64,000 nt of DNA, taken from NCBI RefSeq assembly GCF_042684485.1, contig NZ_JBHULM010000011.1, positions 496,001-560,000 of the forward strand, in the 5' to 3' direction. How positions within the stretch are numbered: position 1 is the first letter of the stretch; each line of letters begins with the position of its first letter. The translations under genes and the position numbers were made by a program. Below are positions 55,521 to 64,000 of the stretch, in pieces. The notes under the pieces were generated by a model. The model saw nothing but the letters and a program-made list of their open reading frames with translations. It did no database searches and was not told where the DNA came from. This DNA comes from Oceanihabitans gracilariae (GTDB lineage: Bacteria; Bacteroidota; Bacteroidia; Flavobacteriales; Flavobacteriaceae).

Positions 55521-57686
55521 ATGAAAAAACGCTACTTTTTTATTCTAACACTATTATTATCTACGTTTACTTTTTCACAACCAGCAAATGATGATTGTAC
55601 AAACGCAACAAGCATAACAGTATCTAATACCTCAACAAATTACACTTTTGATATTAATACAGCGGTATTAAATAATGAAACCATTTGCTCAAGCACGGAA
55701 GATTTTGCGGATGTTTGGTTTCAATTTACCATGCCATATGATGGTAACGTATTTGTAAATGGTTTTTTATCTTGGAATAATTTTGCCCTGTATACAACCT
55801 GTGGTGGAGCAGAAATAGATTGCGGAGAAAGCAGTAACCTTTTTGCAAACCTTAGCTCCGGAACCACCTATTTTCTTCAAGTATACAGACCATCAGCAAC
55901 AGCATCTAACGCAAACTACCAAAGTTTTGACATTCAATCTTTTCCTGCAGCAACTAATGATGAATGCGCGACTTCAGAAAACATTACGGTTTCCACCTCA
56001 GCATCTACCATAGATTTTGAAATTGGAGGAGCAACTATAAACAACGAAATTGGTTGTTCTGGAGATGCATCAAATTACGTAGATATTTGGTACGATTTCA
56101 CCATGCCTGTTAACGGAAACCTTTTTGTAAACGGAACATTAAGTTGGAATAACTTTGGTTTATATGACGCTTGTGGTGGCACACTAATACAATGCGACTA
56201 CACAAATAGTTATTTTAATGAGCTAACCGCTGGCACAACCTATAAACTGCGTTTGTTTAGAACAGAAGCACTTGCAGATAATGCATATACCAGTTTTACT
56301 ATTCAAGCTTTTGAAAGTGTTAGTAATGATGATTGTGCTTCCGCAGAAAATATAAGCGTTACCACTACAGAATCTACCGTTAATTTTGAAATTGGTGGCG
56401 CTACAATTACCAACGAAGAAGGTTGCCCAGGAACCACAGAAGATTATCTAGATATTTGGTACCACTTTACCATGCCTGTTAACGGAAACCTTTATGTAAG
56501 CGGCTCATTAAGTTGGAATAATTTTGGTTTATATGATGCTTGTAATGGCACACTAATACAATGTGGAAACACCAACGAACTATTCACCGATTTAACAGCA
56601 GGAAACGACTACAAACTTCGTGTTTTTAGAACCATAACTACTGCGCACCAAAGCAACTATAAATCATTTACTGTTCAAGCCTTTGAAAGTGTTAGTAATG
56701 ATGATTGCGCTTCCGCGGAAAACATAAACGTTACCACAACAGAATCTACCATTGATTTTGAAATTGGTGGCGCTACAATTAATAATGAAACTGGTTGTAC
56801 AGCAACCACAGACGACTACGCAGATATTTGGTATGCTTTTACCATGCCTGTAAACGGAAACCTGTATGTAAACGGAACTTTAAGTTGGAATAATTTTGGT
56901 TTATATGATGCTTGTAATGGCACACTAATACAATGTGGAAACACCAACGAACTATTCACTGATTTAACAGCAGGAAGCAACTACAAGCTTCGCGTTTTTA
57001 GAACTGTAGAATTAGCAGATAATAGCAACTATAAATCCTTTAGCATTCAAGCTTTTGAAATTATAAACAATGACGATTGCGCTTCTGCAGAAAACATAAC
57101 GGATACCAATACACCAACAACAGTAAACTTTGGTATAGCAGGTGCTACTATTAATAATGAAATAGGATGTTCTGGAACTTCAGTAGAAGATTATGCAGAT
57201 GTTTGGTATGCATTTACCATGCCAATTGATGGCTATATTGTTATTGACGGAACACTAAGTTGGAATAATTTTGCACTATACGATGCATGTAATGGTAACG
57301 AGCTTGGTTGCTTTTCTGACGAAGGTACTATTGCTGGTTTAACCAACGGAACCACCTACAAACTTCGTGTATTTAGAACACTAGCTCTAGCTGATGACGA
57401 ACTATATAAGAGTTTTACCATTCATAGTACAGAAACATTAAGTAGTAACAATACTTCTTTAGAAAACAGTATTGGTGTGTATCCAAATCCTGCAGACACC
57501 ATGCTACAAATCACTAACACAGAAAATCATAGCATTACATCTGTTACCTTATTTAATATTCTAGGAAAAAGCGTACTTAGCACAACATCTAAAACAATAG
57601 ATATTAGTACGTATCCTATAGGCATCTACCTGATTAAAATCACCACAGAAAAAGGAGCAGTCACTAAAAAAATTGTCATTCAATAA
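55521..57686 (+). CDS. Large secreted repeat protein with T9SS sorting domain
   Basis: This 721-residue protein has a signal peptide (MKKRYFFILTLLLSTFTFSQ). Five beta-sandwich repeats of 123-125 residues follow, from about residue 23 to 645, each with N-D-D/E-C at the start, IWY-FTMP and LSWNNF-LY-C, and each with conserved cysteines. Repeats 3 (56325-56696) and 4 (56697-57068) are each 372 bases and nearly identical, as from a recent duplication. The end is a type A sorting domain (VYPNPADTMLQI ... TTEKGAVTKKIVIQ). It is probably a T9SS cargo, with PPC-like domains that bind carbohydrate or protein. Confidence 0.9.
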   Translation: MKKRYFFILTLLLSTFTFSQPANDDCTNATSITVSNTSTNYTFDINTAVLNNETICSSTEDFADVWFQFTMPYDGNVFVNGFLSWNNFALYTTCGGAEIDCGESSNLFANLSSGTTYFLQVYRPSATASNANYQSFDIQSFPAATNDECATSENITVSTSASTIDFEIGGATINNEIGCSGDASNYVDIWYDFTMPVNGNLFVNGTLSWNNFGLYDACGGTLIQCDYTNSYFNELTAGTTYKLRLFRTEALADNAYTSFTIQAFESVSNDDCASAENISVTTTESTVNFEIGGATITNEEGCPGTTEDYLDIWYHFTMPVNGNLYVSGSLSWNNFGLYDACNGTLIQCGNTNELFTDLTAGNDYKLRVFRTITTAHQSNYKSFTVQAFESVSNDDCASAENINVTTTESTIDFEIGGATINNETGCTATTDDYADIWYAFTMPVNGNLYVNGTLSWNNFGLYDACNGTLIQCGNTNELFTDLTAGSNYKLRVFRTVELADNSNYKSFSIQAFEIINNDDCASAENITDTNTPTTVNFGIAGATINNEIGCSGTSVEDYADVWYAFTMPIDGYIVIDGTLSWNNFALYDACNGNELGCFSDEGTIAGLTNGTTYKLRVFRTLALADDELYKSFTIHSTETLSSNNTSLENSIGVYPNPADTMLQITNTENHSITSVTLFNILGKSVLSTTSKTIDISTYPIGIYLIKITTEKGAVTKKIVIQ
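56325..57068 (+). repeat. Tandem pair of 372-base coding repeats
   Basis: Repeats 3 and 4 of the T9SS protein. In protein they differ at few positions and share long identical stretches (for example the block around NNFGLYDACNGTLIQC). The other repeats (55587-55955, 55956-56324, 57069-57440) are more diverged. Confidence 0.85.
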
Positions 57687-57710
57687 AAAAAACAAAGGTG
57701 CTATTAGTCG

Positions 57711-57750
57711 AAAAAGAGGAAGTTAGGTAAAACTAAGATTCCTCTTTTTT
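57711..57750 (+). terminator. Convergent-gene terminator
   Basis: Stem AAAAAGAGGAA/TTCCTCTTTTT with a 17-base loop, followed by T. It lies just after the T9SS repeat gene and just past the stop of the minus-strand aldehyde dehydrogenase, so it can serve both. Confidence 0.8.
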
Positions 57751-57752
57751 AT

Positions 57753-59162
57753 TTAAAACCACTTTATGGTTGCATCTACGAATTTCTGTTTTAAATGGGT
57801 ATAAGGAGGAAACAAAAACTCGATAGAACCCTTAGTGTGTTGTTTTAATACCGAACGCATATTTGAAAATTCTTGAAAACCAAAAACACCATGCGCTTTA
57901 CCAATTCCACTATTATTTGTTCCTCCAAATGGTAGGTTATGATTGGTATATTGCAATACGTTATTATTAATAGCTGTGCTGCCAGCTCTGGTATTTTTTA
58001 TAATGGTATTGGTATTCTTTTTACTTTTAGAATATACATATAACGCTAAAGGTTTTTCCTTAGAATTAATATAACCAATAGCTTCCACAATGGTTTTATA
58101 GGTTTTTATAGGAAGAATAGGTCCGAAAATTTCATCTTGTAAAAGCGAAGCATTTTCTGCAACATTAGAAATTACAGTTGGCTCTATAAAATTATCTTCA
58201 GAAGCCGTTTTACCTCCAATTTCAACAGTTGCATTTTTAGAGATAGCATCTTCTAAATGTGCTACTAATCGTTTAAAATGTTTTGTATTTACTACACGAG
58301 AAAGCGAATGTGAAGCCGAAGCATCTGTTGTAAAAAATGCTTTTAATTGCGCTCTTAACACTGCAACAAACTCCTCTTTTACTTCCTCTTGTATTAATAT
58401 ATAATCTGGCGCAATACAGGTTTGTCCGCTATTTAAAAACTTTCCCCAAGCAATTTTTCTAGCTGCTGCTTTTAGGTTTGCTGTTTCGTCAATTATGGTT
58501 GGCGACTTTCCGCCAAGTTCTAAGGTTACCGAAGTTAAATGCTTAGCAGCTGCTTGCATTACTATTTTCCCTACTTGAGGAGATCCTGTAAAAAAGATGT
58601 GATTAAAAGGAAGTTTTAATAATTCTTGTGATACTTCTACCTCTCCTTCTACCAAAGCAATTTCATTTTCATTAAACAAATTCGCAACCATTTCTGCCAT
58701 TACCTTAGAAGTATTTGGCGTCATTTCACTAGGTTTAATAATTACTGTATTTCCTGCTGCTATTGCAGAAACTAATGGTCCGAAGGTTAGATTTACAGGG
58801 AAATTCCAAGGTGAAATAAGCAAACAAACTCCTTTTGGTTCATACACATACCAAGAAGAAGAACCTGTTAAAGCCAATGGCGTATCCACTTTTTGGCGTT
58901 TCATCCAAGATTTTAAATGGCGTATTGCAAATTTTATTTCGCCAATAACAGGATAGATTTCGGTTAAGTCGGTTTCGGTAAAAGGCTTTTTAAAATCATC
59001 AAATAAGGCCTGACGTATTTTATCTTTATAGGTAAATTCTACTGCTTTTTTTAAAGCAATTAATTTGGCAATTCTTTCTTTATACGTTGTATTTCCAATA
59101 GCAAACCTATTTGCTTTTTGAGCAATAAATAAATCTGCGTATGTATTATTTAAATCATTCAT
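57753..59162 (-). CDS. Aldehyde dehydrogenase family protein
   Basis: This 469-residue NAD(P)-dependent dehydrogenase oxidises aldehydes to acids. It has the catalytic C249 in FLNSGQTCIAPDYI, general base E215 in LELGGKSP, N120 in SPWNFPVNL, and the Rossmann pattern GSPQVGKI. Length and lack of extra domains fit class 3/fatty-aldehyde-type members. A C-terminal hydrophobic/basic stretch (KQKFVDATIKWF) might dock to membrane. No neighbours reveal the substrate. Confidence 0.93.
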   Translation of the reverse strand: MNDLNNTYADLFIAQKANRFAIGNTTYKERIAKLIALKKAVEFTYKDKIRQALFDDFKKPFTETDLTEIYPVIGEIKFAIRHLKSWMKRQKVDTPLALTGSSSWYVYEPKGVCLLISPWNFPVNLTFGPLVSAIAAGNTVIIKPSEMTPNTSKVMAEMVANLFNENEIALVEGEVEVSQELLKLPFNHIFFTGSPQVGKIVMQAAAKHLTSVTLELGGKSPTIIDETANLKAAARKIAWGKFLNSGQTCIAPDYILIQEEVKEEFVAVLRAQLKAFFTTDASASHSLSRVVNTKHFKRLVAHLEDAISKNATVEIGGKTASEDNFIEPTVISNVAENASLLQDEIFGPILPIKTYKTIVEAIGYINSKEKPLALYVYSKSKKNTNTIIKNTRAGSTAINNNVLQYTNHNLPFGGTNNSGIGKAHGVFGFQEFSNMRSVLKQHTKGSIEFLFPPYTHLKQKFVDATIKWF

Positions 59163-59406
59163 TATTAAAACCTTTTTTTAATCTTTTTGAAATACTATAA
59201 AAATGAAAACACCTTCTTTTATGCGCCTTGTAAAGCTACAATATAGTTTCTAATTTTAGCTTCCACCTCTAACCTTTTACCAAAGTTATATTGCTATTCT
59301 ATATGCATATTTAAAATATACTAATTGGTTTTTTAAAGATACGCTTTACTATTTTAAAATAAAGTCTTGTATTTTTTAATCACCAGGAAATATTTACTAA
59401 AAAACA

Positions 59407-59484
59407 CACATGAACTATCCATACACTATCCATACACTATCCATGGAGTATCCATGAAGTATCCATGAAGTATCTATGGAGTAA
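59407..59484 (+). repeat. 11-bp tandem repeat array upstream of polA
   Basis: Six 11-base units of the form A(C/G)TATCCATRN: three ACTATCCAT units (59414-59446) followed by AGTATCCATGA twice (59447-59468) and AGTATCTATGG (59469-59479), with partial units on each side. Period 11 is close to one helical turn. The array switches from AC- to AG-type units at the CCATGG centre (about 59441-59446), giving a near-palindromic centre. Confidence 0.9.
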
Positions 59485-59626
59485 GTTTGTTGTTTCTTTT
59501 TGGTTTTAACCACTAATCCTAAAACAGCATCCTAATATTAAAAAAGCTTTAAGAATCTGGTGTTTTAAGTTTGAAAAAAATCAAGGTGTAGTTCTCAAAA
59601 AACATATAGGTCTAATAACTTTTTCG

Positions 59627-59634
59627 TAGTTTTG
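59627..59634 (+). promoter_or_regulatory. Candidate -7 promoter box for polA
   Basis: TAGTTTTG matches TAnnTTTG, 22 bases upstream of the polA ATG. The -33 element is not obvious. Confidence 0.4.
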
Positions 59635-59656
59635 AATTCCTTACAAAACAAACAAA

Positions 59657-62509
59657 ATGTCAGAACAAAAACGCCTATTTCTTGTAGATGCTTACGCTTT
59701 AATTTTTAGAGGTTACTATGCCTTTATAAAAAACCCACGAATTAACTCTAAAGGCGAAGACACGTCTGCTATTATGGGTTTTATGAATTCGTTATTAGAC
59801 GTAATAAAACGAGAAAGACCAGACCATTTAGCAGTATGTTTTGACAAAGGCGGAAGTGCAGATCGCGTAGAGATGTTTGAAGCTTACAAAGCCAATAGAG
59901 ATGAAACTCCTGAAGGCATAAAAACAGCTGTTCCGTATATATATGAAATTTTAAAAGCCATGCATATTCCTATTATGGTTAAAGAAGGTTATGAAGCCGA
60001 TGATGTAATAGGAACCTTAGCAAAAAAGGCAGAAAAAGAAGGTTACAAAACCTTTATGGTAACACCAGATAAAGATTTTGCGCAATTGGTAAGCGAGAAC
60101 ATTTTTATGTATCGTCCTGTTTTTGGTGGTGGTTATGAAACTTGGGGAATACCAGAAGTGCAGAAGAAATTTGAAGTTACAGACCCTTTACAAGTTATTG
60201 ATTACTTAGGGATGATGGGAGATGCAAGTGATAATATTCCTGGTCTTCCTGGTGTTGGAGAAAAAACAGCAAAGAAATTTTTAGCTGCTTACGGAAGCAT
60301 GGAAAACCTTTTTGCCAATACACATGAACTAAAGGGTAAAATGAAAGAAAAGGTAGAAGCTAACCAAGAATTAGGCTTACTTTCTAAACAACTAGCTACT
60401 ATTATGCTAGATGTTCCTGTAGAGTTTGATGCTAAAGATTTTGAAATGTCTGAACCAGATATTCCGAAGGTTACCGAAATTTTTCAAGAATTAGAATTTA
60501 GAAGGCTAATAGATAATTTTATAAAAACTTTTTCTACCGAAACACCAACGGTTACTCCTACCAAAACAGCTTCCGTTACCACCGAAACAAAAGCAACACC
60601 AAAGGAAGCAGAAAATGCTGGAGCTGGGCAATTCTCTTTATTTGGAGGAGACCCAAATTCCGCGGAAGCGAGCACAGAAACCAATGCCTTTGTACGTAAA
60701 ACTGCCGAAAGCACTTCGCATTTTTACCAAAGTGTAGCGCCAGGAATGGCAACCAAATTGTTTATAAAAAACTTAATGAATCAAAGCAGCGTGTGTTTTG
60801 ATACCGAAACCACAGGCTTGAATCCGTTAACAGCAGAGCTAGTAGGTATTTCATTTTCATGGGAAGTAGGCAAAGGATTCTATATACCTTTTCCTGAAGA
60901 AAAAGAGGAAGCACAAGCCATCATTGAAGAATTACGATGCTTTTTTGAAGCAGAAAATATTCAGAAAATTGGTCAGAATTTAAAATACGATATTAAAGTA
61001 TTGGCCAAATATAAGGTGCAAGTAAAAGGACCTTTGTTTGATACCATGTTAGCGCATTACTTGATTAATCCAGATATGCGACATAATATGGATGTGTTGG
61101 CAGAAACCTACCTGAATTACACACCTATTTCTATTACCGAATTGCTAGGTAAAAAAGGAAAAAATCAATTATCCCTGCGTGATGTTCCGTTAGAAAAACA
61201 AACGGAATATGCTGTTGAAGATGCAGACATTACACTACAGTTAAAAGAACATTTTGAAAAAGAGCTAGGCGAAGCCAATACCCAAAAACTGTTTGATGCT
61301 ATTGAAGTGCCTTTATTACGTGTTTTGGCTGCTATGGAATTAGAAGGTATTAATCTGGATGTTGCCTTTTTAAATTCGCTTTCAGAAGACTTAAATAATG
61401 ACATTAAAAGCTTAGAAGCTAAAATATATGAGGTTGCTGGTGAAGAGTTTAATATTGCCTCACCAAAGCAATTAGGAATTATACTATTTGAAAAACTAAA
61501 ACTGGTAGATAAGCCTAAAAAGACCAAAACAGGACAGTATAAAACTGGAGAAGATATTTTATCTGCTTTGGCCAAAGAACACGAGATTATTAGAAATATT
61601 TTAGAGTATCGTGGTTTAACAAAATTAAAAAGCACTTATGTAGATGCTTTACCATTACAGGTAGATGCCGTTACTGGTCGTGTGCATACCGATTATATGC
61701 AAACCGTTGCTGCTACAGGAAGACTGAGTAGTAACAACCCGAATTTACAGAATATTCCTATTCGTACCGAACGTGGTAGACAAGTACGTAAGGCATTTAT
61801 ACCAAGAAGCGAAGAGTACACGCTTTTAGCTGCCGATTATAGTCAAATAGAACTTCGTATTATTGCTGCTTTAAGTAAAGAGGAAACCATGATTGAAGCT
61901 TTTAAAAACGGCGAAGATATTCATGCTTCTACAGCTTCTAAAGTATTTGGTGTGCCTATTGAAGAAGTCACAAGAGAGCAACGTAGTAATGCCAAAACAG
62001 TGAATTTCGGGATTATTTATGGTGTATCTGCATTCGGACTAAGTAACCAAACCGATTTATCACGTGGTGAAGCCAAAGAGCTTATAGACACCTATTATGA
62101 AACCTACCCAAAACTAAAACAATACATGAGTACACAGGTAGATTTTGCTCGTGATCATGGTTATGTAAAAACGGTTTTAGATAGAAGACGTTACCTAAAA
62201 GATATTCACTCTAGAAACGCCATGGTACGTAGTGCTGCAGAGCGTAATGCAGTAAATGCACCAATACAAGGTAGTGCGGCAGATATTATTAAAATTGCCA
62301 TGATTAATATTTATAACAAACTAGAGGCTGGTAACTACAAAACCAAAATGCTACTGCAAGTGCATGATGAATTGGTTTTTGATGTGTATAAACCAGAACT
62401 AGAAGAAATGACAAAGCTTATTAAAACCGAAATGGAAAATGCCTTTACACTAGATGTACCATTGGATGTGGAAGTAGATACTGGACTGAATTGGTTGGAG
62501 GCGCATTAA
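59657..62509 (+). CDS. polA: DNA polymerase I
   Basis: PolA fills gaps and removes RNA primers in replication and repair. The 950-residue protein has a 5'-3' nuclease domain (residues 1-290, GYEADDVIGTL, DKDFAQLV), a linker of low complexity (about 290-355), a 3'-5' proofreading domain that looks active (FDTETTGLNPL), and the polymerase with motif A DYSQIELR near residue 727 and motif C VHDELVFDV near 903. It stands alone between the 11-bp repeat region and a Dam-type methylase. Confidence 0.97.
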   Translation: MSEQKRLFLVDAYALIFRGYYAFIKNPRINSKGEDTSAIMGFMNSLLDVIKRERPDHLAVCFDKGGSADRVEMFEAYKANRDETPEGIKTAVPYIYEILKAMHIPIMVKEGYEADDVIGTLAKKAEKEGYKTFMVTPDKDFAQLVSENIFMYRPVFGGGYETWGIPEVQKKFEVTDPLQVIDYLGMMGDASDNIPGLPGVGEKTAKKFLAAYGSMENLFANTHELKGKMKEKVEANQELGLLSKQLATIMLDVPVEFDAKDFEMSEPDIPKVTEIFQELEFRRLIDNFIKTFSTETPTVTPTKTASVTTETKATPKEAENAGAGQFSLFGGDPNSAEASTETNAFVRKTAESTSHFYQSVAPGMATKLFIKNLMNQSSVCFDTETTGLNPLTAELVGISFSWEVGKGFYIPFPEEKEEAQAIIEELRCFFEAENIQKIGQNLKYDIKVLAKYKVQVKGPLFDTMLAHYLINPDMRHNMDVLAETYLNYTPISITELLGKKGKNQLSLRDVPLEKQTEYAVEDADITLQLKEHFEKELGEANTQKLFDAIEVPLLRVLAAMELEGINLDVAFLNSLSEDLNNDIKSLEAKIYEVAGEEFNIASPKQLGIILFEKLKLVDKPKKTKTGQYKTGEDILSALAKEHEIIRNILEYRGLTKLKSTYVDALPLQVDAVTGRVHTDYMQTVAATGRLSSNNPNLQNIPIRTERGRQVRKAFIPRSEEYTLLAADYSQIELRIIAALSKEETMIEAFKNGEDIHASTASKVFGVPIEEVTREQRSNAKTVNFGIIYGVSAFGLSNQTDLSRGEAKELIDTYYETYPKLKQYMSTQVDFARDHGYVKTVLDRRRYLKDIHSRNAMVRSAAERNAVNAPIQGSAADIIKIAMINIYNKLEAGNYKTKMLLQVHDELVFDVYKPELEEMTKLIKTEMENAFTLDVPLDVEVDTGLNWLEAH

Positions 62510-62572
62510 ACCACTCATTATTTAAAACTAAAAAACTATAAGTGTATTTTTACACATAACCATATAACAAGT

Positions 62573-63463
62573 ATGTCAACTAAAGCTGCAAAACCATTTT
62601 TAAAATGGGCTGGAGGAAAAACTCAATTAATTGATGAAATTAAAAATCAATTACCAGAAAACATTATAGATAGACCTTTTACATTCATAGAACCTTTTGT
62701 AGGAAGTGGAGCTATCCTTTTTTGGATGTTAGAACAATTTCCAAATATGCAAAACGCAATAATTAACGACATTAATAAAGACCTAACAGACTGCTATTTA
62801 ACCATTAAAAACGATGTCACTAATCTTATAGAACTACTATACGAATGGCAAGAAGAATACTATCAAATATCTGAGATAGAAGCAGACAAAAAAGAATATT
62901 ATTACGAAAAAAGAAGTCTTTTTAATTCAAGAACCCAAGAACAAACAACCCATAGTGCACTTTTTATATTTTTAAACAGAACCTGCTTTAATGGTTTATT
63001 TAGAGTGAATAAAAAAAATGAATTTAATGTACCTATCGGAAGTTATAAAAAACCATTAATTTGTAACGAAGAAAACTTATTAGCAGTTTCTGAAGTTTTA
63101 CAAAGAGTAGAAATACTAAATGGAGATTATACCGAAACTTTAAATCATGCAACCAACAATACTTTTTTCTATTTCGACCCTCCTTACAAACCATTAAGTA
63201 ATACATCTAGTTTTAACTCGTATGCTAAAGATGATTTTAATGATGAAGAACAAATACGTTTAAGAGATTTTTGTATAGAATTAAACAACCAAAACCATCA
63301 ATGGATTTTAAGCAACTCGGATGTTAAAGGAAAAAATCCTGACGATAACTTTTTTGACGATCTTTATGCTGATTTTAATATATACAGAGTGGATGCTAGA
63401 AGAAGCATAAACGCTAATGCTAAAAAAAGGGGTAAATTAAAAGAGCTATTAATCACTAATTAA
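62573..63463 (+). CDS. Dam-type DNA adenine methylase
   Basis: This 296-residue D12-class (alpha) N6-adenine methyltransferase has the SAM-binding motifs KPFLKWAGGKTQLI (residues 7-20) and PFVGSGA (41-47), and the catalytic motif DPPY at 202-205. Length and motif order fit M.DpnIIA/Dam, which methylate the A of GATC. Specificity cannot be read directly. It is followed after 9 bases by a gene with a nuclease-like motif, so a restriction-modification partner is likely. Confidence 0.93.
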   Translation: MSTKAAKPFLKWAGGKTQLIDEIKNQLPENIIDRPFTFIEPFVGSGAILFWMLEQFPNMQNAIINDINKDLTDCYLTIKNDVTNLIELLYEWQEEYYQISEIEADKKEYYYEKRSLFNSRTQEQTTHSALFIFLNRTCFNGLFRVNKKNEFNVPIGSYKKPLICNEENLLAVSEVLQRVEILNGDYTETLNHATNNTFFYFDPPYKPLSNTSSFNSYAKDDFNDEEQIRLRDFCIELNNQNHQWILSNSDVKGKNPDDNFFDDLYADFNIYRVDARRSINANAKKRGKLKELLITN

Positions 63464-63472
63464 AAAACAAAT

Positions 63473-64000
63473 ATGAATGAAAAACAGAAGACTCAAATTC
63501 TAGGTAAATTAATTTCTGATAACCAATTAAATACTGAGAGAAGAAAAAGAAAAAACATTTACGAATTTGAAACAATACCTGTTAAAGATGATGAGCATAG
63601 GGAGTCTGTAAAAAAAGAATATGAAGAAAAAGGATGGGTATTTGATAGAGATTATAGTAAGTCTATTAAAATGAAAACACTGAAAAGTCACGATTTAACT
63701 TTTGAAAACAAAGTTTGGGTGATGATTTCAAATTTAGGTTTTGATTTCCTTAATCAAGATAGAAGTTTTGTACTTCCTTACGACGATGATAATACACAAC
63801 AAATAGATGTTTTTGCAAAGGATAATGAATGTGCAATTTATGTAGAATGTAAATCTTCAAAAGAAAGAAAAAGAGGTAATTTCAAACAGTTACTAGAAAG
63901 TTGGGAAACAAAAAAAAGAGGGATTGAAAATTCAATTAACAAACTATTTTCACCGACAAAATTGAAAAAGAAGTTTATCCTAGCGACTGAAAATCAAACG
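63473..64000 (+). CDS. Protein with PD-(D/E)xK nuclease-like motif, partial
   Basis: An ATG at 63473 opens a frame that runs to the right edge without a stop (176 codons). The 3' end lies outside the window. It is hydrophilic, with a charged first 80 residues. Residues 112-127 read IDVFAKDNECAIYVECK, in which D112, E125 and K127 match the PD-(D/E)xK nuclease core. A restriction endonuclease or defence protein is likely, since it directly follows a DNA methylase. A DGQHR/DndB-like or phosphorothioation-linked protein is an alternative, but not shown. I do not recognise the family. Confidence 0.78.
   Translation, partial: MNEKQKTQILGKLISDNQLNTERRKRKNIYEFETIPVKDDEHRESVKKEYEEKGWVFDRDYSKSIKMKTLKSHDLTFENKVWVMISNLGFDFLNQDRSFVLPYDDDNTQQIDVFAKDNECAIYVECKSSKERKRGNFKQLLESWETKKRGIENSINKLFSPTKLKKKFILATENQT

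Larger units (their letters stand above)
59163..59656. other. Intergenic region holding an 11-bp repeat array
   Basis: 494 bases without a gene between divergent aldehyde dehydrogenase and polA. The only notable element is the 11-bp repeat array (59407-59484), plus a -7 box at 59627-59634. I see no RNA gene or CRISPR structure. Confidence 0.6.

Noticed and set aside
59407..59484. Short repeats as a CRISPR array
   Set aside because: Units are 11 bases and directly adjacent with no spacers; no cas genes nearby.
61165..61635. 156-codon minus-strand frame inside polA
   Set aside because: Antisense to conserved polA sequence; no domain features.

Overview
The window looks like chromosomal DNA of a marine-type member of the Flavobacteriaceae (Bacteroidota). 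Reasons: low GC content, flavobacterial promoter boxes (TTG-N19-TAnnTTTG), almost no Shine-Dalgarno sequences, a type IX secretion/gliding gene (sprA) next to a remB-like gene, T9SS C-terminal sorting domains, an alternative complex III (act) operon, and the full-length two-domain malic enzyme. The genus cannot be fixed from sequence alone. There is no rRNA, insertion sequence, integrase or CRISPR array, so the window is mostly conserved core genome with a few accessory spots.

Layout. (1) 1-6133, minus strand: the start of an ABC transporter ATPase, then an oxidase-assembly and oxidase cluster (a 73-residue CxxC membrane protein, a DUF420-like protein, SCO, a thioredoxin-fold-like membrane protein, subunit IV, two subunit III-type proteins, CyoE). 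(2) 6300-18822, minus strand: remB-like outer-membrane protein, two TonB proteins, VanZ, GcvH, the giant SprA and RuvA. The two TonB proteins and the N-terminus of the RemB-like protein share the same TonB C-terminal domain. (3) 18927-24847, minus strand: malic enzyme, a decayed 3' copy of queG, a lipoprotein gene, intact queG and ruvB. (4) 25014-36757, minus strand: actABCDEF followed by cox subunits II and I. This is the electron path from quinol to oxygen, while the other oxidase subunits and assembly factors lie in region 1. (5) 36926-39073: a secreted SPOR protein, a T9SS cargo protein and a secreted tail-collar protein. (6) 39094-43780, minus strand: the rimP-nusA-infB operon, with its own consensus promoter and a terminator-like hairpin between promoter and start codon. 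(7) 43812-62509: a plug-domain protein, a universal stress protein, tRNA-Gln, a DUF2723 glycosyltransferase, a polysaccharide deacetylase, a cysteine-less thioredoxin-like protein, a metallophosphoesterase, a sugar transporter, a five-repeat T9SS protein, an aldehyde dehydrogenase, an 11-bp tandem repeat and polA. (8) 62573-end: a Dam-type DNA methylase followed by the start of a protein with a PD-(D/E)xK nuclease-like motif, probably the edge of a restriction-modification or defence locus.

Most notable observations: the attenuator-like leader of rimP-nusA-infB; the insertion cassette that leaves intact queG on one side and a dead queG 3' end on the other; a helix-hairpin-helix domain fused to the C-terminus of the respiratory membrane protein ActC; the TonB C-terminal-like domain on a RemB-like outer-membrane barrel; the 11-bp repeat upstream of polA; and the methylase/nuclease pair cut by the right edge. 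No complete, clearly undescribed multi-gene system is visible inside the window. The methylase/nuclease pair is the best place to look for one.
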